Positions 44,531 through 51,719 of a stretch of 64,000 bases of DNA are shown here, piece by piece. How positions within the stretch are numbered: the first letter of the stretch is position 1; each line of letters starts with the position of its first letter. The DNA comes from DASYPQ01 sp041488095. GTDB lineage: Bacteria; Planctomycetota; UBA1135; GCA-002686595. Location of the stretch: contig JBGPOP010000002.1 in assembly GCA_041488095.1 (NCBI GenBank), forward strand, positions 1-64,000, read 5' to 3'. The notes under the pieces were generated by a model. That model saw only the letters and a list, made by a program, of their open reading frames with translations, ran no database searches and was not told where the DNA came from. A program made the position numbers and the translations under genes.

Positions 44531-45958
44531 TCAGGGGACCTCGAACGCCGTGACCACTGCGGAGCGCGGGAGCAGCTCGTCCAGGAAGCGCTTGCGCAGC
44601 TCTCGGTGCACGTGCGCCGCCATGGTATCCCACGTCGGAGCCGGGCGCCGCTCGCCGAGCCACAGGAGCGCAGCCCCGGTCGGCAAGCGCACCGGCCCGG
44701 CCAGGCTCAGCGCGGGGTCGAGGCCCGCCCGGCCGCTCGCGGGTTGCGCGAGCGCCTGGGCGACCTCCGCGCGGATCTCCTGGGGCACGCGCTCGCTGCC
44801 TGCGCCCACCCAGCCCAGCGCGCCGCCGCTCTCGCGCGTCCCGGCCTCCTCGGATCGCTCGCGTACGAGGCGCTGGAAGTCCTCTAGGGAGTGGACGCTC
44901 TGGGCGAGCTTCGAGAGCTCGCCTTCCGCCTCCTGGAACGACCGCGGGTTGAGGTCGTTCCTGAACTGGGCTCCGCGCAGGAAGAGCATCCTCGTGTCGA
45001 TCGCCGCTCCGTACTGTCCGTCGAAGTGCGCGCGCTCGGCCGCGTAGGTCCGCTTGAGGCCTTCGGGGCCGCTGGCCCGGTCGACCCACAGGCGCGCCAG
45101 CGCCGCCACGCGGATCGCCGGATCCTCGCGGATCGTGTCCAGCACGTAGCCCTCCGCGGCGCGCAGCTGCTCCCAGGTGACGCCCTTGTTCCGGGGATCT
45201 GCGGCGGCGTCGTCGCGGCGACGGGTGATCTCCTCGTCGATCGCGCGCTCGAGCCTCTGCGGGGCGAGATCGGGCATCCGCGCGCGGATGCGCCGGATCA
45301 GGAGGAGCTGATAGCAGTCCTCGCTCAGGTCCTGGGGGGGAAGGCGCCGCCGGAGGTAGCGCACGAAGTCGCCGATCGGGATGGTGAAGTCGGCGCAGCG
45401 CGCGACGATCCCGTCCGACCAGGGAGGCGGCAGCTGCTGAAATTGCCGTTCGCGCAGCGCCTCCTCCATCCACAGCTCCTGCTGCTCGCCCTTGACCTCG
45501 GCCTTGTCGTCGAGGCCGAGCGCGCGGCGGGTGAGGGTCTCCTGCACGAAGGACAGGCGCAGGAAGCGGCGGAATTCGTCGGGTGCCAGGCGCGCCTTCT
45601 TCATCATCCCGGCGATGCCCGCGCGGTCGCCCGAGGCGCGCACCTGCTCGTCGATGCTCTTGAAACGCTCCTCGACGACGGCGTCGGGGACCTCGATCCC
45701 GCGCTCGCGGGCCAGGCGCTCGAGGACCATCGACTGCGCCAGATGGCTCAGGGCCTCGCGCCCTTCCTTGGACAGCGCGCGCCGCGACACGAGCACCGGA
45801 TCGAGCTCCTTCCACAGGACCCGATCGTCCCCGGCGCGAGCCGCGACCTCCTGGTCCGCGAAGGTCGGCGCGGGATCGGCCTGCCCCGCGCTCCCGGCCG
45901 AGGGCGCGGAAGCGATGCCCGTGCACGTGGCGACCGCGAGGAGGATGCGTGCCTTCAC
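44531..45958 (-). CDS. Exported parvulin-like peptidylprolyl isomerase/foldase
   Basis: 475 aa from GTG 45958, giving a clean signal peptide (VKARILLAVATCTGIASA). A SurA-like helical N domain (RALSKEGREALSHLAQSMVLERLARERGI) is followed by a long helical middle and, near the C-terminal end, a parvulin-type segment (LEDFQRLVRERSEEAGTRESGGALGWVGAG ... GPVRLPTGAALLWLGER). Likely assists folding of exported proteins. A TTG 36 bp upstream is an alternative start. It follows the Clp-like ATPase by 42 bp and precedes the vertex proteins by 23 bp. Confidence 0.78.
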   Translation of the reverse strand: MKARILLAVATCTGIASAPSAGSAGQADPAPTFADQEVAARAGDDRVLWKELDPVLVSRRALSKEGREALSHLAQSMVLERLARERGIEVPDAVVEERFKSIDEQVRASGDRAGIAGMMKKARLAPDEFRRFLRLSFVQETLTRRALGLDDKAEVKGEQQELWMEEALRERQFQQLPPPWSDGIVARCADFTIPIGDFVRYLRRRLPPQDLSEDCYQLLLIRRIRARMPDLAPQRLERAIDEEITRRRDDAAADPRNKGVTWEQLRAAEGYVLDTIREDPAIRVAALARLWVDRASGPEGLKRTYAAERAHFDGQYGAAIDTRMLFLRGAQFRNDLNPRSFQEAEGELSKLAQSVHSLEDFQRLVRERSEEAGTRESGGALGWVGAGSERVPQEIRAEVAQALAQPASGRAGLDPALSLAGPVRLPTGAALLWLGERRPAPTWDTMAAHVHRELRKRFLDELLPRSAVVTAFEVP

Positions 45959-46000
45959 GCGCGGGAGGATATCGGCGCGCGCGCGGGCCGGCAAAGCCGA

Positions 46001-47038
46001 TCAGGCCTCGAGGTCGAACCGGGCGCGATCGCCTTCGATGCGCGCGCGTGCGAGCGCCGCCTGGCCGGCACGGCCGCCGAGCAGCAGGGCCGAGAGAGGG
46101 GCCTCGATCTCGCGGCGGATCGCGCGCGCGATCCCGCGCGCGCCGTGCTCGGGGGAGAAGCCGCGACCGGCGATCCAGCGCGCGACCTCGCGCGGGAAGG
46201 CGACGCGCAGCCCGGCGCGCCGCGAGCGCAGGGCCAGGTCGAGGAGCTGCGCGCGGGCGATGCGCTCGGCGCAGGCGAGGTCCAGCTCCGCGAACACGAC
46301 GGTCTCGTCGAGGCGGCCGAGGAGCTCGGGGCTGAAGCGGCGCTCGAGGGCCTCGAGGGCGATGGCGCGCAGGCGATCGGGGCCGAGCACGGGAGAGCGC
46401 TCGAATCCCAGCGCGCGCGCGGCGGCGGACATCTCGAACGCACCCGCGTTCGAGGTCAGGACGACGATCGCGCGCTCGAAGGAGACGCGCCGCCCCCGCC
46501 CGTCGGTCAGCGCGCCCTCGTCGAGGATCGAGAGCAGCACGCCGTGCAGCCGGGAGTGGGCCTTCTCCACCTCGTCGAAGAGGACGATGCGCGCAGGGTC
46601 CTCGAGCAGGGCGCGCGCCAGGTGACCGCCTTCCTCGTGCCCCACGTAGCCCGGCGGCGCGCCGATCAGGCGCGCGTGCTCGTGCGGCAGGGCGTACTCG
46701 CCGCAGTCGACGCGCACGAGTGAGCGGCGCTCGCCACCGTAGAGCTCGCGGGCGAGCGCCTTGGCCAGCGCCGTCTTGCCCGTGCCCGTGCGCCCGAGGA
46801 AGAGGAAGGTGGCCAGCGGCCGGCCGGGAGCGGCGAGCCCGGAGGCGGACCGCTCGACTGCGCGCGCGACCGCGGCGACGGCGCGGTCCTGGCCGACGAT
46901 CGTGCGCAGGAGACGGCGCTCGATGCCGCGCGCCTTCCAGCGCAGGCGTTGCTCGAACTCGGCGCGAGGTTCGGGGAGGGGCTGTCCGCGTGCGGGCGCG
47001 CGAGAACGCTGGTCGATGCGGCTTCGGGCGGGGTTCAC
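46001..47038 (-). CDS. Stand-alone Clp/ClpB D2-type AAA+ ATPase
   Basis: About 345 aa. IVGQDRAVAAVARAVERSASGL, the Walker A FLGRTGTGKTALAKALAREL, the pore-loop motif GAPPGYVGHEEGGHL, Walker B ILFDEVEKAH-like (VLFDEVEKAH), sensor VLTSNAGAF and the small domain ARWIAGRGFSPEHGARGIARAI are as in the second ATPase ring of ClpA/ClpB. The N domain, first ATPase and middle coiled coil are missing, so it is well below the usual 750-860 aa. The start is uncertain; I take GTG 47038, but the frame stays open to 47326 with an ATG at 47146. A chaperone or unfoldase role is probable, perhaps serving the exported-protein genes downstream. Confidence 0.75.
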   Translation of the reverse strand: MNPARSRIDQRSRAPARGQPLPEPRAEFEQRLRWKARGIERRLLRTIVGQDRAVAAVARAVERSASGLAAPGRPLATFLFLGRTGTGKTALAKALARELYGGERRSLVRVDCGEYALPHEHARLIGAPPGYVGHEEGGHLARALLEDPARIVLFDEVEKAHSRLHGVLLSILDEGALTDGRGRRVSFERAIVVLTSNAGAFEMSAAARALGFERSPVLGPDRLRAIALEALERRFSPELLGRLDETVVFAELDLACAERIARAQLLDLALRSRRAGLRVAFPREVARWIAGRGFSPEHGARGIARAIRREIEAPLSALLLGGRAGQAALARARIEGDRARFDLEA

Positions 47039-47144
47039 GGTCGCTCGGGGCGCGCGGTGGAGCCCGCGTCGACCGTGCTCCTTTCGGTACCGGCTAGAGC
47101 CGGACTTGATCGGCGCAGGACTTCTGCGCCGACGGTCCGATAGC

Positions 47145-48230
47145 ATGGCGCCGATGACCGCCGAGACCGACGTTCCCTTCCTGGCCCTGCTCGTGCACCG
47201 CGGGCACCTGCCGCGCGAGCAGGCCGAGGTGCTGCTGCCCGATCTCAAGCGCGGCGCCGCGCTCGACCGCCTGCTCGTCGATCGCCTCGGATGGGACCCG
47301 GACAAGGTTGCACGCCTGCGCCGCACGCGCGCGGGCGAGATTCCCGAGATCCCCGGCTACGAGATCCTCGGCAAGCTCGGGGCCGGCGGCACCGCGGACG
47401 TCTTCCGCGCGCGCGAGAAGAAGACCGGACGCGTGCTGGCCTTGAAGATCCTCAAGGAGGAATGCGCACGCAACCAGGCGACGCTCGCCGCCTTCGTGGC
47501 CGAGGCCCGCCTGCTCGAGAAGCTCGATCACCCGGGCCTCGTCAAGGGCTTCGGCGTGGCTCGCTTCGGCCACGCGTACTTCTCCCGGCTCGAGTGCATC
47601 GAGGGCTCGACGCTGCTCGAGATGCTCGAGGTCGGCCAACCCTTCTCCGAGGACGCCGCGCTGCGCGTCGTGCTCGCCGCAGCCGAGGTGCTGGCCCACC
47701 TGGCCGGCCAGAAGGTGATCCACCGCGACGTGAAGCCCGGCAACCTCATGCTGGCGCACGACGGCTCGATCAAGCTGATCGACCTCGGGTTCGCCGTGCG
47801 CCCCGACGCGGCCAGGAATCGCGAGGGCACCGCGGTCGGCACCGTCGCCTACCTCTCGCCCGAGCAGGCCCAGGGCGGCGCGGCCGCGGACCTGCGCAGC
47901 GACGTGTACAGCCTGGGAGTCACGCTGTTCCACCTGGTCGTCGGGAGGCTGCCCTTCGACAGCAGCAGCGACGCCGAGATCCTGCGCATGCAGGTGGTCC
48001 AGTCGCTGAGCTCGCCCGAGCTGAAGAGCCGCGGCCTCTCGCCGCACCTGCACTACTTCGTGGAGAAGATGATGGCCAAGGATGCCGGCCTGCGCTACCA
48101 GTCCTGGGACGAGCTGCTCGACGACATCCGCGCGCAGCTCGAGGGACGCGAGCGGCTCGACTTCGAGCGCGGCGGCGTGGACGAGTCCACGACGACGCGA
48201 CGCGCGCCGCGGCGGCGGCGGCGGTTCTGA
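47145..48230 (+). CDS. Serine/threonine protein kinase
   Basis: 361 aa from ATG 47145 (a second ATG is at 47154). An N-terminal about 65-residue domain (PFLALLVHRGHLPREQAEVLLPDLKR) precedes the kinase: EILGKLGAGGTADVFRAREK glycine loop, VLALKILKEE with the ATP Lys, HRDVKPGNLMLAHDGSIKLIDLGFA with catalytic Asp and DLG instead of DFG, GTVAYLSPEQAQG, DVYSLGVTLFHLVVGRLPF. No membrane segment; an Arg-rich tail ends it. It is divergent from the Clp-like ATPase and 17 bp from the peptidase downstream. Confidence 0.9.
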   Translation: MAPMTAETDVPFLALLVHRGHLPREQAEVLLPDLKRGAALDRLLVDRLGWDPDKVARLRRTRAGEIPEIPGYEILGKLGAGGTADVFRAREKKTGRVLALKILKEECARNQATLAAFVAEARLLEKLDHPGLVKGFGVARFGHAYFSRLECIEGSTLLEMLEVGQPFSEDAALRVVLAAAEVLAHLAGQKVIHRDVKPGNLMLAHDGSIKLIDLGFAVRPDAARNREGTAVGTVAYLSPEQAQGGAAADLRSDVYSLGVTLFHLVVGRLPFDSSSDAEILRMQVVQSLSSPELKSRGLSPHLHYFVEKMMAKDAGLRYQSWDELLDDIRAQLEGRERLDFERGGVDESTTTRRAPRRRRRF

Positions 48231-48247
48231 ACGTGTCGGCGCGCGCG

Positions 48248-49462
48248 ATGCGTCCGCCCGGACGCGCGGCGGTCGTGTGGATCCTCGCGTCGGGCCTCCT
48301 GGTCGGGGTCGTCGCGGGCGCGCTGTGGTCCCGCCGCCTGCGCCGCGCCGAGGCTCCCGCGGCCGCCCGAGCTTCCGGGCCGACCTCCGACCCCGAGCCC
48401 GAGCGCGGATCGAACCGCCGCCCGGCCTTCCCGCTCGCGCCCGAGAAGCTCGTGCCTGCGGCCGCAGGGGTCGACGTGCGCTGGGCGAGGCTCAACGGCG
48501 ACGCGATCGCGGCCCTGGATGCGGGGGAATGCCAGAAGGCGGTCGAGATGCTCGAGCGCTGCCGCGCCGCGGTGCCGGGCGAACCGGTTTTCGCGGCCAA
48601 CCTGGCCGAGGCGTTGGCGCGTCTCTCGATCCAGGAGGAGGAGCGCGGCGGCGAGGAGGTTCGCTCTCTCTCTCTGCGGCACCTCGAGCGGGCGGCCGAG
48701 CTCGCACCCGGGCGCGAGGACCTCCGCAAGCGGATCGAGCAGCTCCGGCGGCTCGAGGAGTCGGAGCGGGGCTTCTTCATGGAGCCCTCCGAGCACTTCG
48801 AGCTCTCCTATGACGGCCAGCGCACCGATCTCCTGTGGAGCTCGTTCGAGATCACGAAGATCCTCGAGATCGCCTACCAGGACTTCGGCGAGCTGTTCGG
48901 GATGTGGCCGGTCGAGGGCGGACGGCCGAGGATCCGCGTGGTGCTCTACAAGAAGAGCGGCTTCCACGAGGCGACCGGGATGGGGCACTGGGCCGCCGGG
49001 GTGTACGACGGAGCCGTGCGCGTGCCGGTGGAGGATCTCGGGAAGGAGCAGAGCACGCTTGAACGCGTGCTGCGCCACGAGGTCGCGCACGCGTTCGTGA
49101 AGGAATCGGGCGGGACGGGCGTGCCGGGGTGGTTGAACGAGGGGCTCGCCCAATGGCTCGAGACGCGCGATCTCGTCGAGCGCGGGCGCGCGGTCGAGGC
49201 GGCCCGGAAGCGGCTCGACGGGAAGGCGTTGATCCCGCTCGTCAATCTGCAGTCAAGCCTGGGCGAGAAGCGCGCGGACGAGGAGGTGGCGCTGGCCTAC
49301 GCCGAGTCGCTCGCGCTGTGCGGGTGGATCGAGAAGACCTGCGGTGAGCGCCTGCTGTTCGAGATGGTCGCGGCGTCGAAGACGGTCGGGGGTTGGCGCG
49401 AGGCGTATCGGCGGCGGACGGGGGCGGAGATCGACGCGGCCCTCGCCGAGTCCGCGAGGTAG
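48248..49462 (+). CDS. Membrane-anchored peptidase MA-like protein
   Basis: 404 aa from ATG 48248 (MRPPGRAAVVWILASGLLVGVVAG); a GTG 15 bp upstream is also possible. One N-terminal helix, then a TPR-like stretch (ECQKAVEMLERCRAAVPGEPVFAANLAEAL, LRHLERAAELAPGREDL), then a peptidase_MA-like domain: EHFELSYDG, VLYKKSGFHEATGM, LRHEVAHAFVKESGG with the H-E-x-x-H zinc site, and PGWLNEGLAQWLE with the further Glu. Probably faces the periplasm; substrate unknown. It ends at the plus-strand terminator 49505-49537. Confidence 0.8.
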   Translation: MRPPGRAAVVWILASGLLVGVVAGALWSRRLRRAEAPAAARASGPTSDPEPERGSNRRPAFPLAPEKLVPAAAGVDVRWARLNGDAIAALDAGECQKAVEMLERCRAAVPGEPVFAANLAEALARLSIQEEERGGEEVRSLSLRHLERAAELAPGREDLRKRIEQLRRLEESERGFFMEPSEHFELSYDGQRTDLLWSSFEITKILEIAYQDFGELFGMWPVEGGRPRIRVVLYKKSGFHEATGMGHWAAGVYDGAVRVPVEDLGKEQSTLERVLRHEVAHAFVKESGGTGVPGWLNEGLAQWLETRDLVERGRAVEAARKRLDGKALIPLVNLQSSLGEKRADEEVALAYAESLALCGWIEKTCGERLLFEMVAASKTVGGWREAYRRRTGAEIDAALAESAR

Positions 49463-49504
49463 GCAGCCCGCGTGCGCGGCCCGGGCTGGACAGGCCCCGG
49501 CTAG

Positions 49505-49537
49505 ACAAACGGCCGTGTCAGGAGCACGGCCGTTTGT
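49505..49537. terminator. 13-bp perfect hairpin after kinase-peptidase unit
   Basis: ACAAACGGCCGTG (49505-49517) pairs with CACGGCCGTTTGT (49525-49537) around a 7-base loop. It follows the peptidase stop by 42 bp. The right arm ends in TTTGT, a short partial T-run. Probably a Rho-independent terminator of the kinase-peptidase unit, and possibly works on both strands. Confidence 0.65.
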
Positions 49538-49624
49538 GCGGGACCAGGCCGCTCAGGAGCAGGCGGACCAGCCCTGCCGGCGCGAGCCGAGCGGCCGCGC
49601 CAGATGGGATTCAGCGTACCGAAG

Positions 49625-49729
49625 TCAGGAACTGTTGCTGTTGCTCTGCCGGTAGCCCACCAAGAACACGATCGTCTCGACGAGCCACAGTGCGAGCAGG
49701 ATCACCCCAGCGATCGGGAAGAAACTCAT
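49625..49729 (-). CDS. Putative 34-aa single-span membrane protein
   Basis: ATG 49729 to TGA 49625 encodes a short peptide beginning MSFFPIAGVILLALWLVE and continuing through TIVFLVGYR to a polar tail of Gln, Ser and Asn. One hydrophobic helix of about 20 residues with a charged residue near its end is typical of small membrane proteins. It lies alone in the 526-bp gap 49463-49988. There is no strong ribosome site. I do not know a family; expression is unproven. Confidence 0.45.
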   Translation of the reverse strand: MSFFPIAGVILLALWLVETIVFLVGYRQSNSNSS

Positions 49730-49922
49730 GAGAACACGCCCTGGAGCCGGGAAGGACTCTCGAACAAGAAGTCATTCGGCGGGACCGGCGCGGTCCGGGC
49801 CATGAGTTTCGGGATAGATCTTCACGATCTTCCGTCTAGTGGGGGGTTTCCCCAAAAATGGAACGAACTCTCCGCGTCATCTCGGATGCGCGGTCGCGGT
49901 TCCCGGTGCTCCCTGGCGGCGT

Positions 49923-49942
49923 GGAGGTTTCCGGAGGTTTCC
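49923..49942. repeat. Tandem GGAGGTTTCC x2 upstream of radC
   Basis: Two exact 10-bp units GGAGGTTTCC (49923-49932, 49933-49942) lie 46 bp before the radC start; a related GGGGTTTCCCC palindrome lies at 49843-49853. Together they could be operator half-sites. Apart from these the stretch 49730-49988 holds nothing I can support. Confidence 0.3.
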
Positions 49943-49988
49943 GTGAACCGTTCCGATACCGACCCTGCGCACGCTCGTCCCTGGGGCG

Positions 49989-50699
49989 ATGGACGCTGCG
50001 ACGACGCACGAGCCGGACGCGGGAGCGGGCCCGATCGAGGCTCTCCGACCTGTGTCTCTCCGCCTCCGCGCGGCGCTCGAGGGCCCGGATGCCCTGGAGG
50101 TCCGCGATCTGCTCGCCCTGTCCCTGGGCGGACCCGAGGAAGCTGCGCTCGCCGCAGCCGCGCGGCTGTCCGCCCGCTTCGATCTCGCGGATCTCTCCCG
50201 CGCGACCGCCGACCACCTCCGGCTCGCGGCCGAGATCCCCTGCTCCCGGGCCTCGCGCCTCGCGGCGGCCTTCGCGCTGGGTCGGCGCGTTCAGGCCGCA
50301 TCGCGGCGCTCCCGGCCGAGCCTGCGGTCGCCCGCGCGGGTGAACGAGCTCCTCGCCGGCGAGCTGCGCGGCCTTTCCCAGGAAACCTTCCACGCCCTCC
50401 TCCTGGACGGCAAGCATCGTCTGCGCCGCCGCCAGCGTGTGAGCGAGGGCACCCTGACCTCCTCGCTCGTCCACCCCCGCGAGGTCTTCGGTCCGGCCCT
50501 CCGAGAGGGTGCCGCCGCGCTGATCGTCGCGCACAACCACCCCTCGGGCGATCCCGAGCCCTCGGCCGAGGACCTCGCCGTCACCCGCCGCCTGATCGAG
50601 GTCGGGCGGATCCTGGGCGTGCCGCTGCTCGACCACGTCGTGATCGCCGACGAGGGCTACGTCTCCATCCGGGAGCGGATCAATTTCGAGGGAGCCTGA
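49989..50699 (+). CDS. radC: RadC/JAB-domain protein
   Basis: 236 aa. An N-terminal helix-hairpin-helix-like region (EVRDLLALSLGG, ADHLRLAAEIPCSRASRLAAAFALGRR) leads to the JAB/MPN domain: LSQETFHALLLDGKHRL, SLVHPREVFGPALREGAAALIVAHNHPSGDPEPSAED with the H-x-H-P-S-G-D zinc site, and LDHVVIADEGYVSIRE. Despite the name, a repair role is not proven; the fold is that of a metal-dependent protease/deubiquitinase. It overlaps the convergent rsmE end by 20 bp. Confidence 0.9.
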   Translation: MDAATTHEPDAGAGPIEALRPVSLRLRAALEGPDALEVRDLLALSLGGPEEAALAAAARLSARFDLADLSRATADHLRLAAEIPCSRASRLAAAFALGRRVQAASRRSRPSLRSPARVNELLAGELRGLSQETFHALLLDGKHRLRRRQRVSEGTLTSSLVHPREVFGPALREGAAALIVAHNHPSGDPEPSAEDLAVTRRLIEVGRILGVPLLDHVVIADEGYVSIRERINFEGA

Positions 50700-51471
50700 A
50701 CCAGGCCCCGGCGAGGATCGCCATCGCCGCCTCCGCCGCCGTCTCGATGCGCAGCGTGTGCGGGCCGAGGCTCACCGGCGTCGCACCGCGCGCGAGGAAG
50801 CCGTCGCGTTCCTGGGCCGTGAAGCCGCCCTCCGGCCCGGCGATGACCCTCAGCGGCCGCTCGGCCGTCCATCCCCGCTCGCGGCTTGGCTCGTGCTCTC
50901 GCACCCACTGCGACAGGCCGCGCGCCGAGGTGGGATCGAGGAGCAGGATCTCGGCCTGGACCTCGGGCACGCGAGCGTGGAGCACGGGCAGCCACGTGCG
51001 GCCACACTGCTTGCAGGCTTCGCGCAAGATGCGCTCGAATCGCTCGCGACGCGGCACGGACAGGTCCTGCGGGCGAGGGCCCGCGCGCTCGCAGGGGATG
51101 GGTGCGATCGCAGCCGCGCCGAGCTGCGTCAGGCGGTCGAGCATCTCCTCGGCACGGCCCGACTTGGGCCACGGCACCGCGAGCTCGATCCAGGGCAGGG
51201 CCGAGCCCGGCCCTCCGGGCGGCGGATCGCGGTGCAGAGGACCATCCGTCGAGAGATCCAACCGGCCGCGCTCGACCGCGGCGACCGAGAGTGGCCACGA
51301 TCCGCCCCGCCCGTCCAGTCCGATCAACCGGTCGCCCTTCGCGAGGCGCAGAACCCGCAGGGCGTGCTCCGCTTCGCACGGCAGCAACTCGGCCCGCCCT
51401 TCCACGGGGGTTCGCAGGAGGAAGAACCGCCTTTCTGGCGCGTTCGGAAGCTCTCCGCTGCGGGGGGCCAC
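50680..51471 (-). CDS. rsmE: 16S rRNA (uracil(1498)-N(3))-methyltransferase RsmE
   Basis: 263 aa. SPOUT methyltransferase: PUA-like start (RRFFLLRTPVEGRAELLPCEAEHALRVLRLAKGD), LAVPWPKSGRAEEMLDRLTQLGAAAIAPI, ACKQCGRTWLPVL, RVIAGPEGGFTAQE and the knot SLGPHTLRIETAAEAAMAIL. All fit RsmE. I took GTG 51471; the first conserved residues follow 13 codons later. The 248-bp gap to the FHA gene upstream (51472-51719) contains no recognisable element. Confidence 0.9.
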   Translation of the reverse strand: MAPRSGELPNAPERRFFLLRTPVEGRAELLPCEAEHALRVLRLAKGDRLIGLDGRGGSWPLSVAAVERGRLDLSTDGPLHRDPPPGGPGSALPWIELAVPWPKSGRAEEMLDRLTQLGAAAIAPIPCERAGPRPQDLSVPRRERFERILREACKQCGRTWLPVLHARVPEVQAEILLLDPTSARGLSQWVREHEPSRERGWTAERPLRVIAGPEGGFTAQERDGFLARGATPVSLGPHTLRIETAAEAAMAILAGAWFRLPRN

Positions 51472-51719
51472 ACGCGGATTGTCGGGGCCCCGGATGCGTC
51501 CGGCAAGCTGGACAAGAGGTGCGCGACATCGCGGCGGCGGATAGGATCTCGCGCGCCGCTTCCGCTCCGCGGCCTCCCCGCTGGACGTAACAGGGCGCCC
51601 TGAACCGGGTAGTGGAGGCGAGCGCGGCGAGATACCCGCCCGACCGACCGCCGGCGAATCCGCACGGGCGGAGGCCCCGCGGCAACCCATCCCACCCCAG
51701 TCCAGAACACCGCGCCACG

